Assembly: GCF_001704415.2 (NCBI RefSeq)
Contig: NC_030811.1
Span: forward strand, 73,178,069-73,242,068
Source: Capra hircus
Lineage: Eukaryota; Chordata; Mammalia; Artiodactyla; Bovidae
Length of the DNA: 64,000 bases
Reading direction: 5' to 3'
The position numbers and the translations under genes are program-made. This document shows positions 48,436-59,985 of this stretch, one piece after another (the first letter of the stretch is position 1; each line of letters begins with the position of its first letter). The notes under the pieces were generated by a model. That model was not told the DNA's origin. It was given only the letters and a program-made list of their open reading frames with translations, and ran no database searches.

Positions 48436-50211
48436 ATGTTTAGTCCAAGCACTGATTTGGAGGGAAAGAAGTATCATGGTTCAAGGGAACCAGGAAACCC
48501 TCAAAGTCAGCATCCAGTTTGAAACTGAGCAAACCTGTTGAAGGAGCAGATGGCTGAGGGACTAGGTTGGCTCTAACTGAGCAGCCACCCTGCCCCCTTT
48601 TAGATCACAAGTCCTTCTAGACCACAAGCTCTTGCAGACCCATCCCTACCGACATCCAGGGGAATACTCTGAAAGAAAGTCAACAATTTTTTTCAAAAAA
48701 ATTTTTAGACAGTCACGTAGTTCATGCTTCCTGTCTGGGGTGGAGCCTAACAGGTTCATCTCTCAAACTGAAAGTGAGAACCAGAGTTCCAGAGCCATCT
48801 TTGGGGGCCTCACCAAACAGCCAAGGTCATGTTCTCTTTCTGCAGAGGCGAACTGCTTAATTTTGAAAGACATAGTTCAAACCAGATGGCCTACAAGTTC
48901 TGTCCCATGGGTGAACTTGACAGTCTGCTTTCCCACCTCACAGACTGGGAAGGGGATCACAGAACGTGTCAGCTCCAGCCCCACCACCATCACCTTCCTC
49001 TGGGGATCACTGATGAATCCTCATCGCCATGTTGGCCAATACTTGAGTCCGAATCCAAGCTGGAATGTCACAACTATTTATAAGCTGCCTGTACTGTGCT
49101 CCTGCAGGAGCCTGTCAACAGGAATGTACTGAGTCATCCTTCTGAGCTTAACCTGGAACAGGCATGGATAGGAAGTATTTCATGGGAGTATCTCTGCTGC
49201 TGTTCCCTTCACATTGACACCCAGCATCTGGGCTATAGATTGTGATAATATCCAGAAGTTTCACAACAGTGGTGTGTTTTGCCAAAAGGCACTCAGCCTG
49301 TGAGTGGCTTTAATACCTCAATCTCAGAATACTTTACAAGCATTCTACATAGTTCTGGGGCCCAGTGGCTTTTTGTTGGTGGGATCTCCTGAGCTGAATT
49401 TATTTAATGAATACAGTGAACCAAGGCAGGGCATTTTGCCAGTTTCCTTATGGTGGTTTTTGAGCCTGGCTCAGAAACTGGGGCAGGCAGAATTTTGTAA
49501 CCAGTGAGTCAGGCTGTTTGCAGAGTCATATGCTGGCTCAGAATCCCACCTCCCTCTCCTAAATCCTCCTATGGGTGACAGGCTCTGGTCTCCCTTTTGT
49601 GCCCACGCTACCGCCAGGCACACTCCCACAGGCCGTCTCCACCAGGTTCACTTCCTCATGTCAGCTGTACGGAGGAGCTGCCAGACACAGGTCCTGGATC
49701 CACCGCAGCAGGAAGAAACTCAGAGCACCCAGCAGTGAGCAGATCCCTTAGGCATCATCAAAACAGCCCTTCCCTCAGTCAGAGACAATGATATCCCAAG
49801 AGTGGAAAATGATATCCCAAGAGGAAGGAAGGTGTCTGGACTAATGACGTTCTCTAGGATTGTGTTCTTACTAACGGTGGGTGCTTTATCCTATGAGTAC
49901 CTCATATTTACCTTCTACATGTGCCCACTGGCAGGCCTTGCACAAGGCCAAGGTGTGTGGCCCCCGCCCCATCCCCAACATCCTAAGAATCCCGTGGTGC
50001 GCGTGTCTGCGGGCTGTGGAGGCAGGGGAGCTGAGGTGGAAGGTGGGGTTCCAGAGGCCCAGGTAAAGGACCCTGATGGTCTGGAGCCTCTTCCCTCTGC
50101 TTTTACCTCCTCTTACCTCCAGGCAGGGCAAGGGGCAGCCCTCCACTGAGGATGGAATGAGTTTGAAGAGACTCAGCCGCTTGGGACCCCTCCCCATGCC
50201 CGGAGGCCCAC

Positions 50212-50316
50212 CTGGTGAAGCGTGGGATCTCTTCATTGATGTTCACAATGTTCACGTGCAGCTCTGTGGAGGCTCCGAGTCCTTGACTGTCTCTCACTTC
50301 CACAATGAGATGATAA
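50212..50316 (-). CDS. CDHR3: CDHR3 window exon w3: end of EC2 and EC2-EC3 linker
   Basis: This 105-nt exon has acceptor tttcctggcag and donor gtgggc. Translation runs YHLIVEVRDSQGL through VNIVNINEEIPRFT. The usual inter-domain calcium motif DxNDNxP is replaced here by NINEEIP. The human protein also has a degenerate form at this point, so the linker between EC2 and EC3 may bind calcium weakly; that is inference. It lies 741 bp of intron from w2. Confidence 0.94.
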
Positions 50317-51057
50317 CTGCCAGGAAACAGCCCAAGTCAGGGAGGGAGTCAAGCTTTGCTGACACTACCACAAATGAGGTGGAGGGAGTGGGGAAAGTCT
50401 TTCCCCTTTCCGGCCACCCCCTCTCCATATGCCCCTGCAGAGTTAGATCTTCTTTCCTCATCTCTAAGGCCCTTCCATTTCTCATCCTATAGTTACTGTC
50501 CATGGCTGCCATCTCACGGTCTCCACGTTACACACTCTGTCCTCATCCTTCTTCATGACATCCCAGCAAAGTGCCTTCTACACCTATGTAAGGAAACCAA
50601 GGCTGCACAGATTAAGCAGCCCTGGTTTTCATACCTGGTGCAGAACCCAGAGCCAAACATGGTTGACCCCAAAACCTCTGTGTTTTTGTCCTTTAACCCT
50701 GGACTCTCCTCACCTCCTTCCTCAGAGGCCTGCTTGCCTCCACCGTTTTGCTCTAATGTCAGTGGACAGTTCTGACGGCTACCTCCCTGGAGGCAGAAGG
50801 GCATCCAAGGCAATCCTCCAGATGCTCCAGAGACCCTCTCCCACACCGTCATCCCTGTGGTCCAGAGAGTAGGATTTTTGGACAGGGAAGGAGGCCTTCT
50901 GGATAATGGCCTTGCTCCTGATCCCTCTTTGGAGCTCACTACCCTCTGAACCTGGCAGCAAGGCCACAAAACATTCAGGGCCTCCCTGGCTGCACCAGGC
51001 CTGCTCTTGGACCCTCAGATAAAAGGTACTTCAAGTAAGGTCATTGGCAAAGGCTAC

Positions 51058-51152
51058 CTGCTGTGTCCTGCTTCAAAGTCAAATTCTGTTGTGGAGAAGA
51101 GAGTCCCGTTAGCAGACATTCTGAAACTCTTTGAAGGGGAAATCAGGAGATA
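51058..51152 (-). CDS. CDHR3: CDHR3 window exon w2: EC2, middle
   Basis: This 95-nt exon starts in phase 0 after a ttttttag acceptor and ends two bases into a codon before donor gtagcc. It reads YLLISPSKSF, then a possible N-glycosylation sequon in SANGT, then TTEFDFEAGH. The FDFE segment sits where cadherins carry the LDRE/LDFE calcium-binding motif. No methionine-initiated reading frame covers it, so it was recovered by inspecting the interval between w1 and w3. The phase match to both neighbours supports it. Confidence 0.92.
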
Positions 51153-51543
51153 CTAAAAAACAAGGGAAAAAGCATAACTAAGCACACCTATGCAGCTTTC
51201 CCCAGGAAGTGAGGTTGTTCATGTCACAGTTTATATTCATGGCCCATGGAACCTTTTTGATGCAACAGAATGAAGGCCCAAATGGGCAATTCTCTGGCTT
51301 AATGGTTCTTGATTCAAGAAAACTCTGGATCAGTTGGTCTGAGCCTTTGACCCTGATTGGCAGTACCCTGAGAAGCTGGTCACTGGATCCTACATCAATT
51401 ACAGACAATGCACATAAACAGCTCCCTGCTTCTGAGTCTAGCATCCTTATCCCAACCACCATATTCTGACTTCTGGCTTTGATTCAATGTCTTGGCTTTA
51501 ATCAACACTGTTTCAACACAGCTCCCATGTATTAGGAAATAGG

Positions 51544-51846
51544 ACAATCCTAAAGGAAATCAACCCTAATATTAATTGGAAGGACTGATACTGAAACTCC
51601 AATACTTTGGCTACCTGATGTGAAGAGCTGATTCGTTGGAGAAGACCTTGATGCTGGGAAAGATTGCAGGCAAAAGGAGAAGAGGGGATGACAGAGAATG
51701 AGATGGTTAGATAGCATCACCCAGTCAATGGACATGAATTTGAGCAGACTCCAAGAGATAGTGGAGGCCAGGGGAGCCTGGCATTCTGCAGTCCATGTGG
51801 TTGCAAAGAGTCAGACATGACTTAGCAGCTGAAAAACAATAACAAA
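51544..51846 (+). mobile_element. BovB LINE 3' end
   Basis: About 300 bp of BovB 3' sequence (cctaaaggaaatcaacccta to gacatgacttagcagctgaa) with an (AAC/AAT)n tail. Confidence 0.9.
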
Positions 51847-52392
51847 GCAAATATGATTCAGTCTCTTCCCTTAAAAGAACTTGGGACATGATGTAGTATG
51901 AAAATGTTCACAAGTATTGTTCATTGAAATGATGGCAGAGAAAAGGGAAGAGACAAGTGCGAGAGAAAATAACCTTAGCAGGTACTGGCGTCAAAGTTGG
52001 AAGCTAGCTTGGACTCTTTAACATTTTATTGAAGAGCTCTGGCAACTGGTCAAGTCTTTGTACAAGTTGGGGAATTGAGAGCCTGTCCTCCTTGGCTCCC
52101 AGTGCTCAGCCCAGCTCTCTTGTGGGCTCCCCTGCCCAGCATCACTTGCTCTGAAAGGGACACAGGCTTATTTGTTCATCCTACTAAGGGCCAGTCCATA
52201 GGAGGCCCACCCCGTCTATCCATGGGTGCTCATCAGGATCATGGAGTCCCTTCCTTGCTCCCATGATGAAGTCAAGAAGCAGGTGAAGGCTCTGGATCAG
52301 AAGAGCTGAGTCCAAGTTCTGGATCTCACCTCAGAACCTGGGACAATTCCATTCCTTGCCTGTAATTTAGGGATGAGACCACCAACACATGG

Positions 52393-52510
52393 TATGCTGC
52401 TGCTGCTAAGTTGCTTCAGTCGTGTCCGACTCTGTGCGAGCCCATAGATGGCAGCCAACCAGGCTCCCCCGTCCCTGGGATTCTCCAGGCAAGAGCATTG
52501 GAGTGGGTGT
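52393..52510 (-). mobile_element. Bov-A SINE, truncated
   Basis: Begins with the (TGC)n tail tgctgctgctaagttgcttc and runs to caagagcattggagtggg. Confidence 0.88.
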
Positions 52511-53944
52511 GTTATGGTGGAGATTAAATCAAATGCACACAGTATAATGAAGAGGGCTGCAGCAACATGTGAGGCTTGCATATTTATAGCCATTTATTCC
52601 AAAGGGCTTTAAGGGTAGAAGCTATCATTATTTGCAACTAGGATGAGGGATGATCCCTGATCAGATCAGAAGTGAAGGTTTTGTGACCAGAGTCACAGCC
52701 CCTGAAGTCTAGAATCAAAGGAAACACTGCCAAGCTTTCCAACCCAGTGATTTGCTGTGTTGTGATCACAGCTGAGCTCCCTGTAGAGAAGAGAGAATGC
52801 ACAGAAAAGAGATGAAAGCTCTCCTTTGGGGCCAATATAAGATTTTAAAACCATTTTTAAGTGCTTACTTTCTGTTTATTATTTAATAACATTTTCTAGC
52901 TGTAATGAACGTATTTTTAACACAAAAATTGGGAAAGACAGAAAAGTTTAAAAAAGAAAATATTAATCACCTATAAAATCTCATCATTTTCATGAATAGC
53001 CTTCTGTTCTTTTCTATGTAAACATACACTCTCCAAAAAAATTGAGATGATGTTCTAATCAAAATCATAATATTTTGTTCTTTTGATTTAGAGCTTGAGC
53101 ATTTGCCCATATTCTTGTCTTGTTTTACAGCCTGGTTGGTTAATGATGATACAACATTCTACTGTAATGGCTTGCTTTACGAAGTCTTCCTTGCTGGTTA
53201 CTTAAGTGCTTCCAACCCATTGTTAAGAGGAAATATTTGGGCAACGCCAAGGACTGCCCTTCTCTCAGCTCCCACCACACTCCCTCTCCAAATTGTATGA
53301 ACACCTTGGCAGCACTCAGAGATGTGATACTTATCCCAAGCCCCCCACCGATTGACTGGCGGGGCTTGCAGCTGGCAGCATGTGGAGCAGTTCTGGCTCT
53401 GTGAGCAGAGCTTTTCCTGCAGAGAATCCTCACATATCCGTATATCAGAGGTCCAAGTTGAAGGTCCTAGAATGTAGGGTTCAGAGCCTGGCAAGGCATT
53501 TAATACATGCACCTGAATCGGTTGGCCTTTTCGCATGTGTCTTAAAATGTTCTAGGAGATAGGTCCCCAGATCTGGTTGTTTTCCAGACAGTCAAAGTCT
53601 TGGGATGCGGAGATGACAGACAGCCCTGCTCTGCTGAAGATGATGGTCAACCAAAGGAACAAACAAAGAAGATTTGGACCAGGCACTCTAGGAGAGATAA
53701 ATGTAGGATATGATGGGACACAGAGAAAAGACTCTGGAACGTGAGTCACAGGTTGGAGCCTTTGAGTCATGAAGTGGCTCTGGATCCAGATTGGAGCCAG
53801 ACTACTGAATCTGAATCCTGGTTCTACCACTTTCCAGCTATGAGAGCTTGTGCAACAAAGAGGAATACTAATGCCCCATGGAGTGATCACGCAAAGTTCT
53901 AGAACTGTGCCCAGCCATGATAAGCCTTCCATGCATGCTAACTA

Positions 53945-54060
53945 CTACTGTCCAGTTAGAATGTGAGATCCATGAGGGAAAGGGCTTCATTTTATTCATT
54001 GCTCTATCCCTGTGCCTAATACCTAGTAGATGCTCAATAAATATTGGTTAAATATTGGGA
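53945..54060 (+). mobile_element. L2 3' end
   Basis: gttagaatgtgagatccatg, ctatccctgtgcctaatacc, gatgctcaataaatattgg form the L2 terminus. Confidence 0.65.
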
Positions 54061-57000
54061 CTTTATTCTAGCCTTTTCCCATCTGAGACCAGCATTCCAA
54101 CCTTAAAGAATCTTAACAAAACAAAAGGATAACAATAACAAAAATCTTGCCAGCCTTTAGAAAAAAAAATTGTTTCGATTTGGTAACGCTAGACTGGGGT
54201 ATGAAATCTCCAGTTATGCCTCCTGTCTCAGCAAGGAAGAAAAAAATCAACAGCAACAGACAGAAAAGGTGGAGAGCTGGAGAATTAGAATATGGGGAAT
54301 TTCTTTTAAATTTTTATTAAGAGGCTGATTTCCTGGAATCCTGATTTTTTTTTCTTTAAGAGCCAGGCTAATTTCCTTTATCCCTGAACTTATGAGCTTG
54401 TGTTAATGGGAATAGCAGTTTTGTACTTAGAAAGGAGATGATATCCATAGACTAAAAATATTGTGTCATGTGGCCATTTGCCAGCGACTCAGCAAAGCTT
54501 TCTGTAAAACCTGGCATTCTCTCCCCTTTTTAAAGGCTTGTTTAATCAAAGCTGCTCCCTTGATATTCATTCTTGGAAAACAGAAATTAAATAGAATGAA
54601 AAGCAGCAGCAGCCCCTCTCTGCTCCAGCACTGGCTAAGAAAAGTCCTGAGTAATCAGATCAATTCGGTGAACAAACGCTTGTCAGACAAGCTCTCTAGC
54701 CTCCCTGCAGGGAATATTCCTTTACCGCCACCCCAGATTTCTCTATTTGCAGCCCCTTGGCAGCAGCGTTTTGCTCATGGACACAGAGCTTCAGGGTGGA
54801 GGACGTTGAGCAGGTTTCCTGCCCCATTCATCCTTTATTGTGCCACCAGTTCGAGGAGGAAGGAGGATGTGAGAGAGCTGGCCCAGTTTCCTGAAATGTC
54901 AGGCTCCCCTGGGAGGATGCGCCACCTCCGGGCTGGCTCCCCCCCACCCCCTGCTGCAGTTGACGTCATGGGTGAATAATGATTCAACCTGTGCTGGTTT
55001 GCAGCCCTCGGTTGCTTCCAGGCCTGCGGTGGAATCAAGCAACAAGCATTCAGCCTTCCAACTCATAGAAACACAGCAGGCAGTTTCCAGGGGCCAAGTT
55101 TCCAGAGGGAAAGCAGGACTCTGATTCCTTCCAAGTCTGAAGAGCGCCAGTAACTTCACCAGCCACTGAGAGCATGCCTCCAAGCCCACCCAGAAGGTCC
55201 AGATAGAGCAGCCTCTTCCTACTGGGCTGGGGCAAGTTGTAAATATGGCATCACAGTCCAATTATTTTTCAGTGTAAGCTGAACATATTATAAAAGCCCC
55301 ATTCCTCTCTTTTCACCCTTCCTCCCCAAACCAGCTCAGAGGTGGGAGGTGGGGGATGCAAGTGGGAAGGAAGGGTACCTAGGAGAAAAGAACAACTATC
55401 ATTAAAAAAAAAAAAAAAAGCCCAGGTCAAGCCCTTAACTCAGCTGGACTCGGCTTGTGTATGTATAATCATGAGGGTGAGCTAGGTGGGTTATAGACAA
55501 CTATTTGTTTTTAAGGTGAGCCACATGTATAAATGCAAAATGCTGTAGATATACCATCCTTTACTGAGGAAGCTGCAAACTTTCCTTTCTTCTGTCAGTC
55601 TTTTTCCCTAATCATCAGCCTTGGGTCTTGTTCTTTGATTCAGGCTTCGCTAATCATAAGGACAACAATCCCCTTCTCTTCAAGGAAGTATCTCTTCTGA
55701 TGTCTGAATAGTCATCAGTGGTGGTGTATTTGGAGTAGGGATTATCCAATAGTACTGCTTTTTCCTTTCTTAAGCAGTCTCAAAAGAACCTGGGGTGTAA
55801 AGCATTTTGCAAAGACTTCTGGTGGTGACTTCTGAGTTAGGCAGATGCCTGGGGGGCAGTGAATGGGATGTATGTGTGTGTGCACCTGTTGTGGGGGGGG
55901 TGGACATACCTGGGGGAACAGGAAGGGCGCTATCACTCAGGAAAGAAAGGGGCAGGACACCAAGGACAATTTGCCAGAAAAGGGTAGAAGGGGATGAGCA
56001 GGATCCCTTCGTTCTCACTGGCATTACCTGGCCCTGGCAAGGGCCTCAGTTCCTTCCCTCATCAGGAAATAGAATGCTGCTCAAGGCATCTTAAAAGTCC
56101 CATCCAGTGGGATCAGCAGGCATCTGAGAAGTTGCTACCACTTTTCAGAGCCATGAGCGAGATGGAAGCGGAGAGAGAACTGCCTCCCCCTATTGCCTCT
56201 CCCGGTAGCCCAGCTGGTAGCAAGGTTATGGCTCTTTTGATTTCATCCTTTGTCTGCCCTGGTGAAGACAAAGCACATTTCACTTTATGCAGAAGTCCTT
56301 CCCTAATGGAAAGGCCAAGAGAAAGCCCCTTAATGGAGGAATTGCTGCACTGGATCACTTTGCCTCCAGCTGTGAAACTGATTAACGTTCTTTGAGTCTC
56401 TGAGGAGGTTTTGCTGCAGTCACGGTGGCCATTTCCAAACAGCAGGGGGTGGGGAGTGTGGGAGTTGGGTGGGAGGGAGTGGGGCCCATAGAGCCTCCTT
56501 CAGGAGGTGGAGAAAGGGCAGGAAGAAATGCCAATGAATATAATTATCCACATAGGGACCATTCTGCATGTCTTTGTGTCCTGATGCTTGCCTCTGAGCC
56601 TGCTCCACGTGCACCCATCACAACCCAGAAGGTGCATGGGCAGGGGAGCAAGTACTAGGTCTCAGCCACACCATCCAGCACAGAAGCCACCAACCACAGG
56701 CACCTGTGATCACACAGCATTTGCACTGTTGCTGGTCCAAAGAAAATGAGCTGTAAGGGTAAAATACATGAGTCTGAAGGCATATTATGAAAGACGGGTG
56801 TGAAATATCTCATGAATCATTTTTGTGTTGGTTATATGTTGAAAGGATAACAGTTTGGATATATTGAGGTCAACTATGCTAAAATGAATTTCACTTATAT
56901 TATTTCACCTTTTTCATTGGGCTACTAGAACATTTAAACACATAGAGCTCATTTCTGACTCACACTCCAGCTCTATTGGGCAGTGCAGGCCCAAACAATG

Positions 57001-57292
57001 TGCAACCATATGCTTTAAAACTTTCTTTAAAGAGATAGCAAGAACCACCATGTGACCCAGCAATCCCTCTTCTAGACCTATACCCAGAGAAAACCATAAT
57101 TCAGGCAGATACATGCACCTCCGTGTTCAGCACTGTTTCTAACAGCCAGGACTTGGAAGCAACCTAAACATCCATCAACAAAGAATAACACAAAGGATAA
57201 AGAAGATGGGGTACAGTGGAGTAGTGCTTAGCCAGAAAAAGCGATGAAATTGGGCTATTTGCAGAGATATGGATCCACCTATAGAGTGTTAC

Positions 57293-57533
57293 GGGCTTCC
57301 CTGGTAGCTCAGAGGTTAAAGCATCTGCCTCCAATGCGGCTCAGAGGGTAAAGTGTCTGCCTACAATGCGGGAGACCAGGGTTCAATCCCTGGATCAGGA
57401 AGATCCCCTGGAGAAGGAAATGGCACCCCACTCCAGTACTCTTGCCTGGAAAATCCCATGGATGGAGAAGCCTGGCAGGGTACAGTCCATGGGGTCGCAA
57501 AGAGTCAGACACGACTGAACAATTTCATTTCAT
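57293..57533 (+). mobile_element. Bov-tA SINE with duplicated tRNA-like head
   Basis: The head segment (gctcagaggttaaag through caatgcgg) is present twice in tandem at about 57306-57338 and 57339-57370. Flanking tatagagtgt(t/c)ac at 57280-57292 and 57534-57546 is a 13-bp target-site duplication with one mismatch. Confidence 0.9.
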
Positions 57534-57612
57534 TATAGAGTGTCACGCAGAGTGAAGTCAGAAAAACATATATATTAATGTGTATATGTGGAATTTAGAA
57601 AAATGGTATGTG

Positions 57613-57826
57613 TACACATGCTCAGTAGTGTCCAGCTCTTTGCGACCCTATGGACTGAAGGCCGCCAGGCTCCTCTGTCCATGGGATTATCCAGGCAAGA
57701 ATACTGGAGTGGTTTGCCATTTCCTCCTCCAGGGGATCTTCCCAACCCAGGGATCAAACCCACATCTTTTGCATGTCCTGCATTGGCAGGTGGATTCTTT
57801 ACCACTGAGCCACCTGGGAAGCCTGA
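57613..57826 (-). mobile_element. Bov-tA SINE, inverted relative to its neighbour
   Basis: Full reverse copy (tccagctctttgcgacccta to ccactgagccacctgggaag). It lies 80 bp from the plus-oriented copy at 57293-57533. Confidence 0.9.
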
Positions 57827-58502
57827 TTTGCAAAGCAGGAATAGAGATACAGATGTAGAGAGTAAATGTCTGGATGCCAAAGGGGAGAGGTGGTGTGGGA
57901 GGAATTGGGAGATTGGGATTGATGTGCGTGGATGCTAAAACGCTTCAGGGATTGGGATTGACATATATACTATTGCTACTATGTATAAAATGGATCCCTA
58001 GTGAGAACCTACTGTATAGCCCAGGGAACTCTTCTTAACGTGTTGTGGTGACCTAAATGGGAAGGAAATCCAGAAAAGAGAGGATATATGTGTACGTATA
58101 GCTGATTCATTTCGCTTAACAATAGAAACTAACACAACACTGTAAAGCAACTCTACTCCAATCAAACTTAATTAAAAATAAAAATGTAAAAATAAATAAA
58201 TAAAAGGAGGGGAGCAAATAGAGTGGTTTTTCTATTAGCCTCAATTTTACACAGTCTGTGACAGACACAGTTTCACTTTCTTAAGTTGGCTAAGGGTGGA
58301 GATTTCTTGTAAAATTGGGGTTGGGGGTTCTGGAGCTGCCCTAGAACCAGCTTTTTATTCATCCTTCCTCCTCTAGTTGCTGCCAACAGCAAGGTGACTC
58401 CTGGATCCTGGAACCTACCAGGTAAGATAAAAGGTACACACCAAGCCCAGGTGGCTTCCTGCACATGTGTTGGTGTTTTCTTTAAGTCTGTGCTTGTTTA
58501 TT

Positions 58503-58625
58503 TAGGCCAGTGGTTCTCAAAGGGCAGAGGGCATCAAAATCACCTGGGAAGTTTGTGTTCCAAGTCAGCATTCCAACAGAGGCTGGGAATCTGCATTTTT
58601 TGAAGCGTCTTAAGTATGTCCACAT
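58503..58625. mobile_element. MER5A-like hAT remnant
   Basis: ggccagtggttctcaaaggg and aaaatcacctgggaagtttg are MER5A-type. Confidence 0.6.
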
Positions 58626-58799
58626 GTAGGGCTGGAAACACTGTCTGAGAAATACTCATTGTTGCCAGCCTTTTTGATCAGACCAGTCACACAAGGTATC
58701 TGGCAAATATGCAGATTCTCAGGCCCATCTCAGACCCATAGAGTCCAAAACTCCAAGGGAGAGACCTGGGAAGTGTGGGAAATAGTATCTTAAAGTGGT

Positions 58800-59168
58800 G
58801 AAATAGGTCGGACAGAGAAAGACTCATATTGGATGACATCACTTATATGTGGAATCGAAAAAATACAACAAAGTAGTGAGTATAACAAAAAAGAAGCAGA
58901 CTCACAGATATAGAGAACAAACTAGTGGTTACCCGTGGGAAGAGGAAAGTGGGCGAGGGCAATACAGAGGGAGGGACTTAAGAGGTACAACTATTAGATA
59001 TTAAATAAGCTACAAGGATGTATTGTACAACACAGGGAATATAGCTGATATTTTATAATACCTCTAAATGGAGTATAACCTTTAAAAATTATGATTCACT
59101 ATATTGGACACCTGTAACATATACTATTGTACATCAACTATATTTCAATTTAAAAAAAAAAAAAAGCA
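58800..59168 (+). mobile_element. L1 3' end
   Basis: cacttatatgtggaatcgaa, agactcacagatatagagaa, gtacatcaactatatttcaa and a poly(A) tail at about 59153-59165. Confidence 0.85.
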
Positions 59169-59352
59169 GCCGTTCTTAACCCTGGGTTTGCAAGAGCTCA
59201 CTCAGGGTGGGGAATCAGGGTTAGAAAACCCGATGCCTGGGGCCACACCCGAGATCAGTCACATCAGACTCCTCAGGGGTGGGACCCAGATCTCTGTGCT
59301 TTTGAAAGTTCCTCTGGTGGTTTCAATTTACTGCCAAGGTTGAGAAGCACAG
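59169..59352. mobile_element. MER5A-like hAT remnant
   Basis: gttcttaaccctgggtttgc to gttgagaagcacaga, with inverted similarity between the ends. Confidence 0.65.
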
Positions 59353-59754
59353 ATTTGGTCAATAGGAAATTAACCCATCTCCTTTCTCCTTGTAGGAAGC
59401 AAAATATGTCATTTAGTACCCTCAAGCGGCCAGAATAAAATGTCTGTGTACAAAGGTCACGGCATATTACTTCCTAGACTGTTATTACTTTTTGCTAGTC
59501 TGAGAAAGTTTCCTTCTAGATTGTGTTCACTGCTCCTGCGGGCTGGCTGTGACTTTCCGTGCAGCTGTTAGTCCCAGCACAGGTGTTAAATACTTCATTA
59601 ACAATTTCTGCTGCAGTGCCCCATCCCCAAACAATCCTAAACTCACTGTAGAAGCCACAGTTGCAGCCACCCGGTTCCAAGCCCCTGCAACTGCTCTCTG
59701 AAATCTTTGGATGGCATTACATTTTCTTTTAATGGAGCAATACCCATTGTATTG

Positions 59755-59985
59755 GGCTTCCACAGTGGCTCAGTGGTAAAAAAAAAAAAAAAAAAAAAAA
59801 AAAACTGCCTGTAACATAGGAGACTCAGGTTCGATCCCTGGGTTGGGAAGATCCCCTGAAGGAGGCCATGGCAACCTACTCCAGTATTCTTGCCTCAAGA
59901 ATCCCATGACAGAGGAGCCTGGAGGTCTATAGTTCGTAGGGTCACAGAGAGTCAGACATGACTAAAGTGACTTAGCATGCACGCA
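59755..59985 (+). mobile_element. Bov-tA SINE with internal poly(A) run
   Basis: The tRNA-like head (gggcttccacagtggctcag) is interrupted after cagtggt by 27 adenines at 59778-59804. It then resumes with ctgcctgtaacataggagac and the Bov-A body. Confidence 0.9.

Larger units (their letters stand above)
44899..50211 (-). other. CDHR3 intron w3-w4 (5.3 kb)
   Basis: Holds a Bov-tA SINE and a BovB 3' end. The remainder, including a T-rich run at about 46913-46928, has no recognisable gene. The protein alignment is continuous across w3 and w4. Confidence 0.75.
57010..58205 (+). mobile_element. L1 3' region with two nested SINEs
   Basis: L1 3' text is split into 57010-57292, 57534-57612 and 57827-58205 by SINE insertions. 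Markers are gacccagcaatccctcttct, actgtatagcccagggaact and aactctactccaatcaaact. It ends in an A-rich (AAAT)n tail. Confidence 0.82.

Noticed and set aside
48632..49132. Open frame of 166 codons on the plus strand
   Set aside because: Low-complexity Ser/Pro/Thr-rich translation without family resemblance, intronic and antisense to CDHR3. No supporting signals.
54461..54979. Open frame of 172 codons on the plus strand
   Set aside because: It lies inside a CDHR3 intron, antisense, with no domain, repeat pattern or splice context that I recognise. A frame of this length is plausible by chance in 64 kb.
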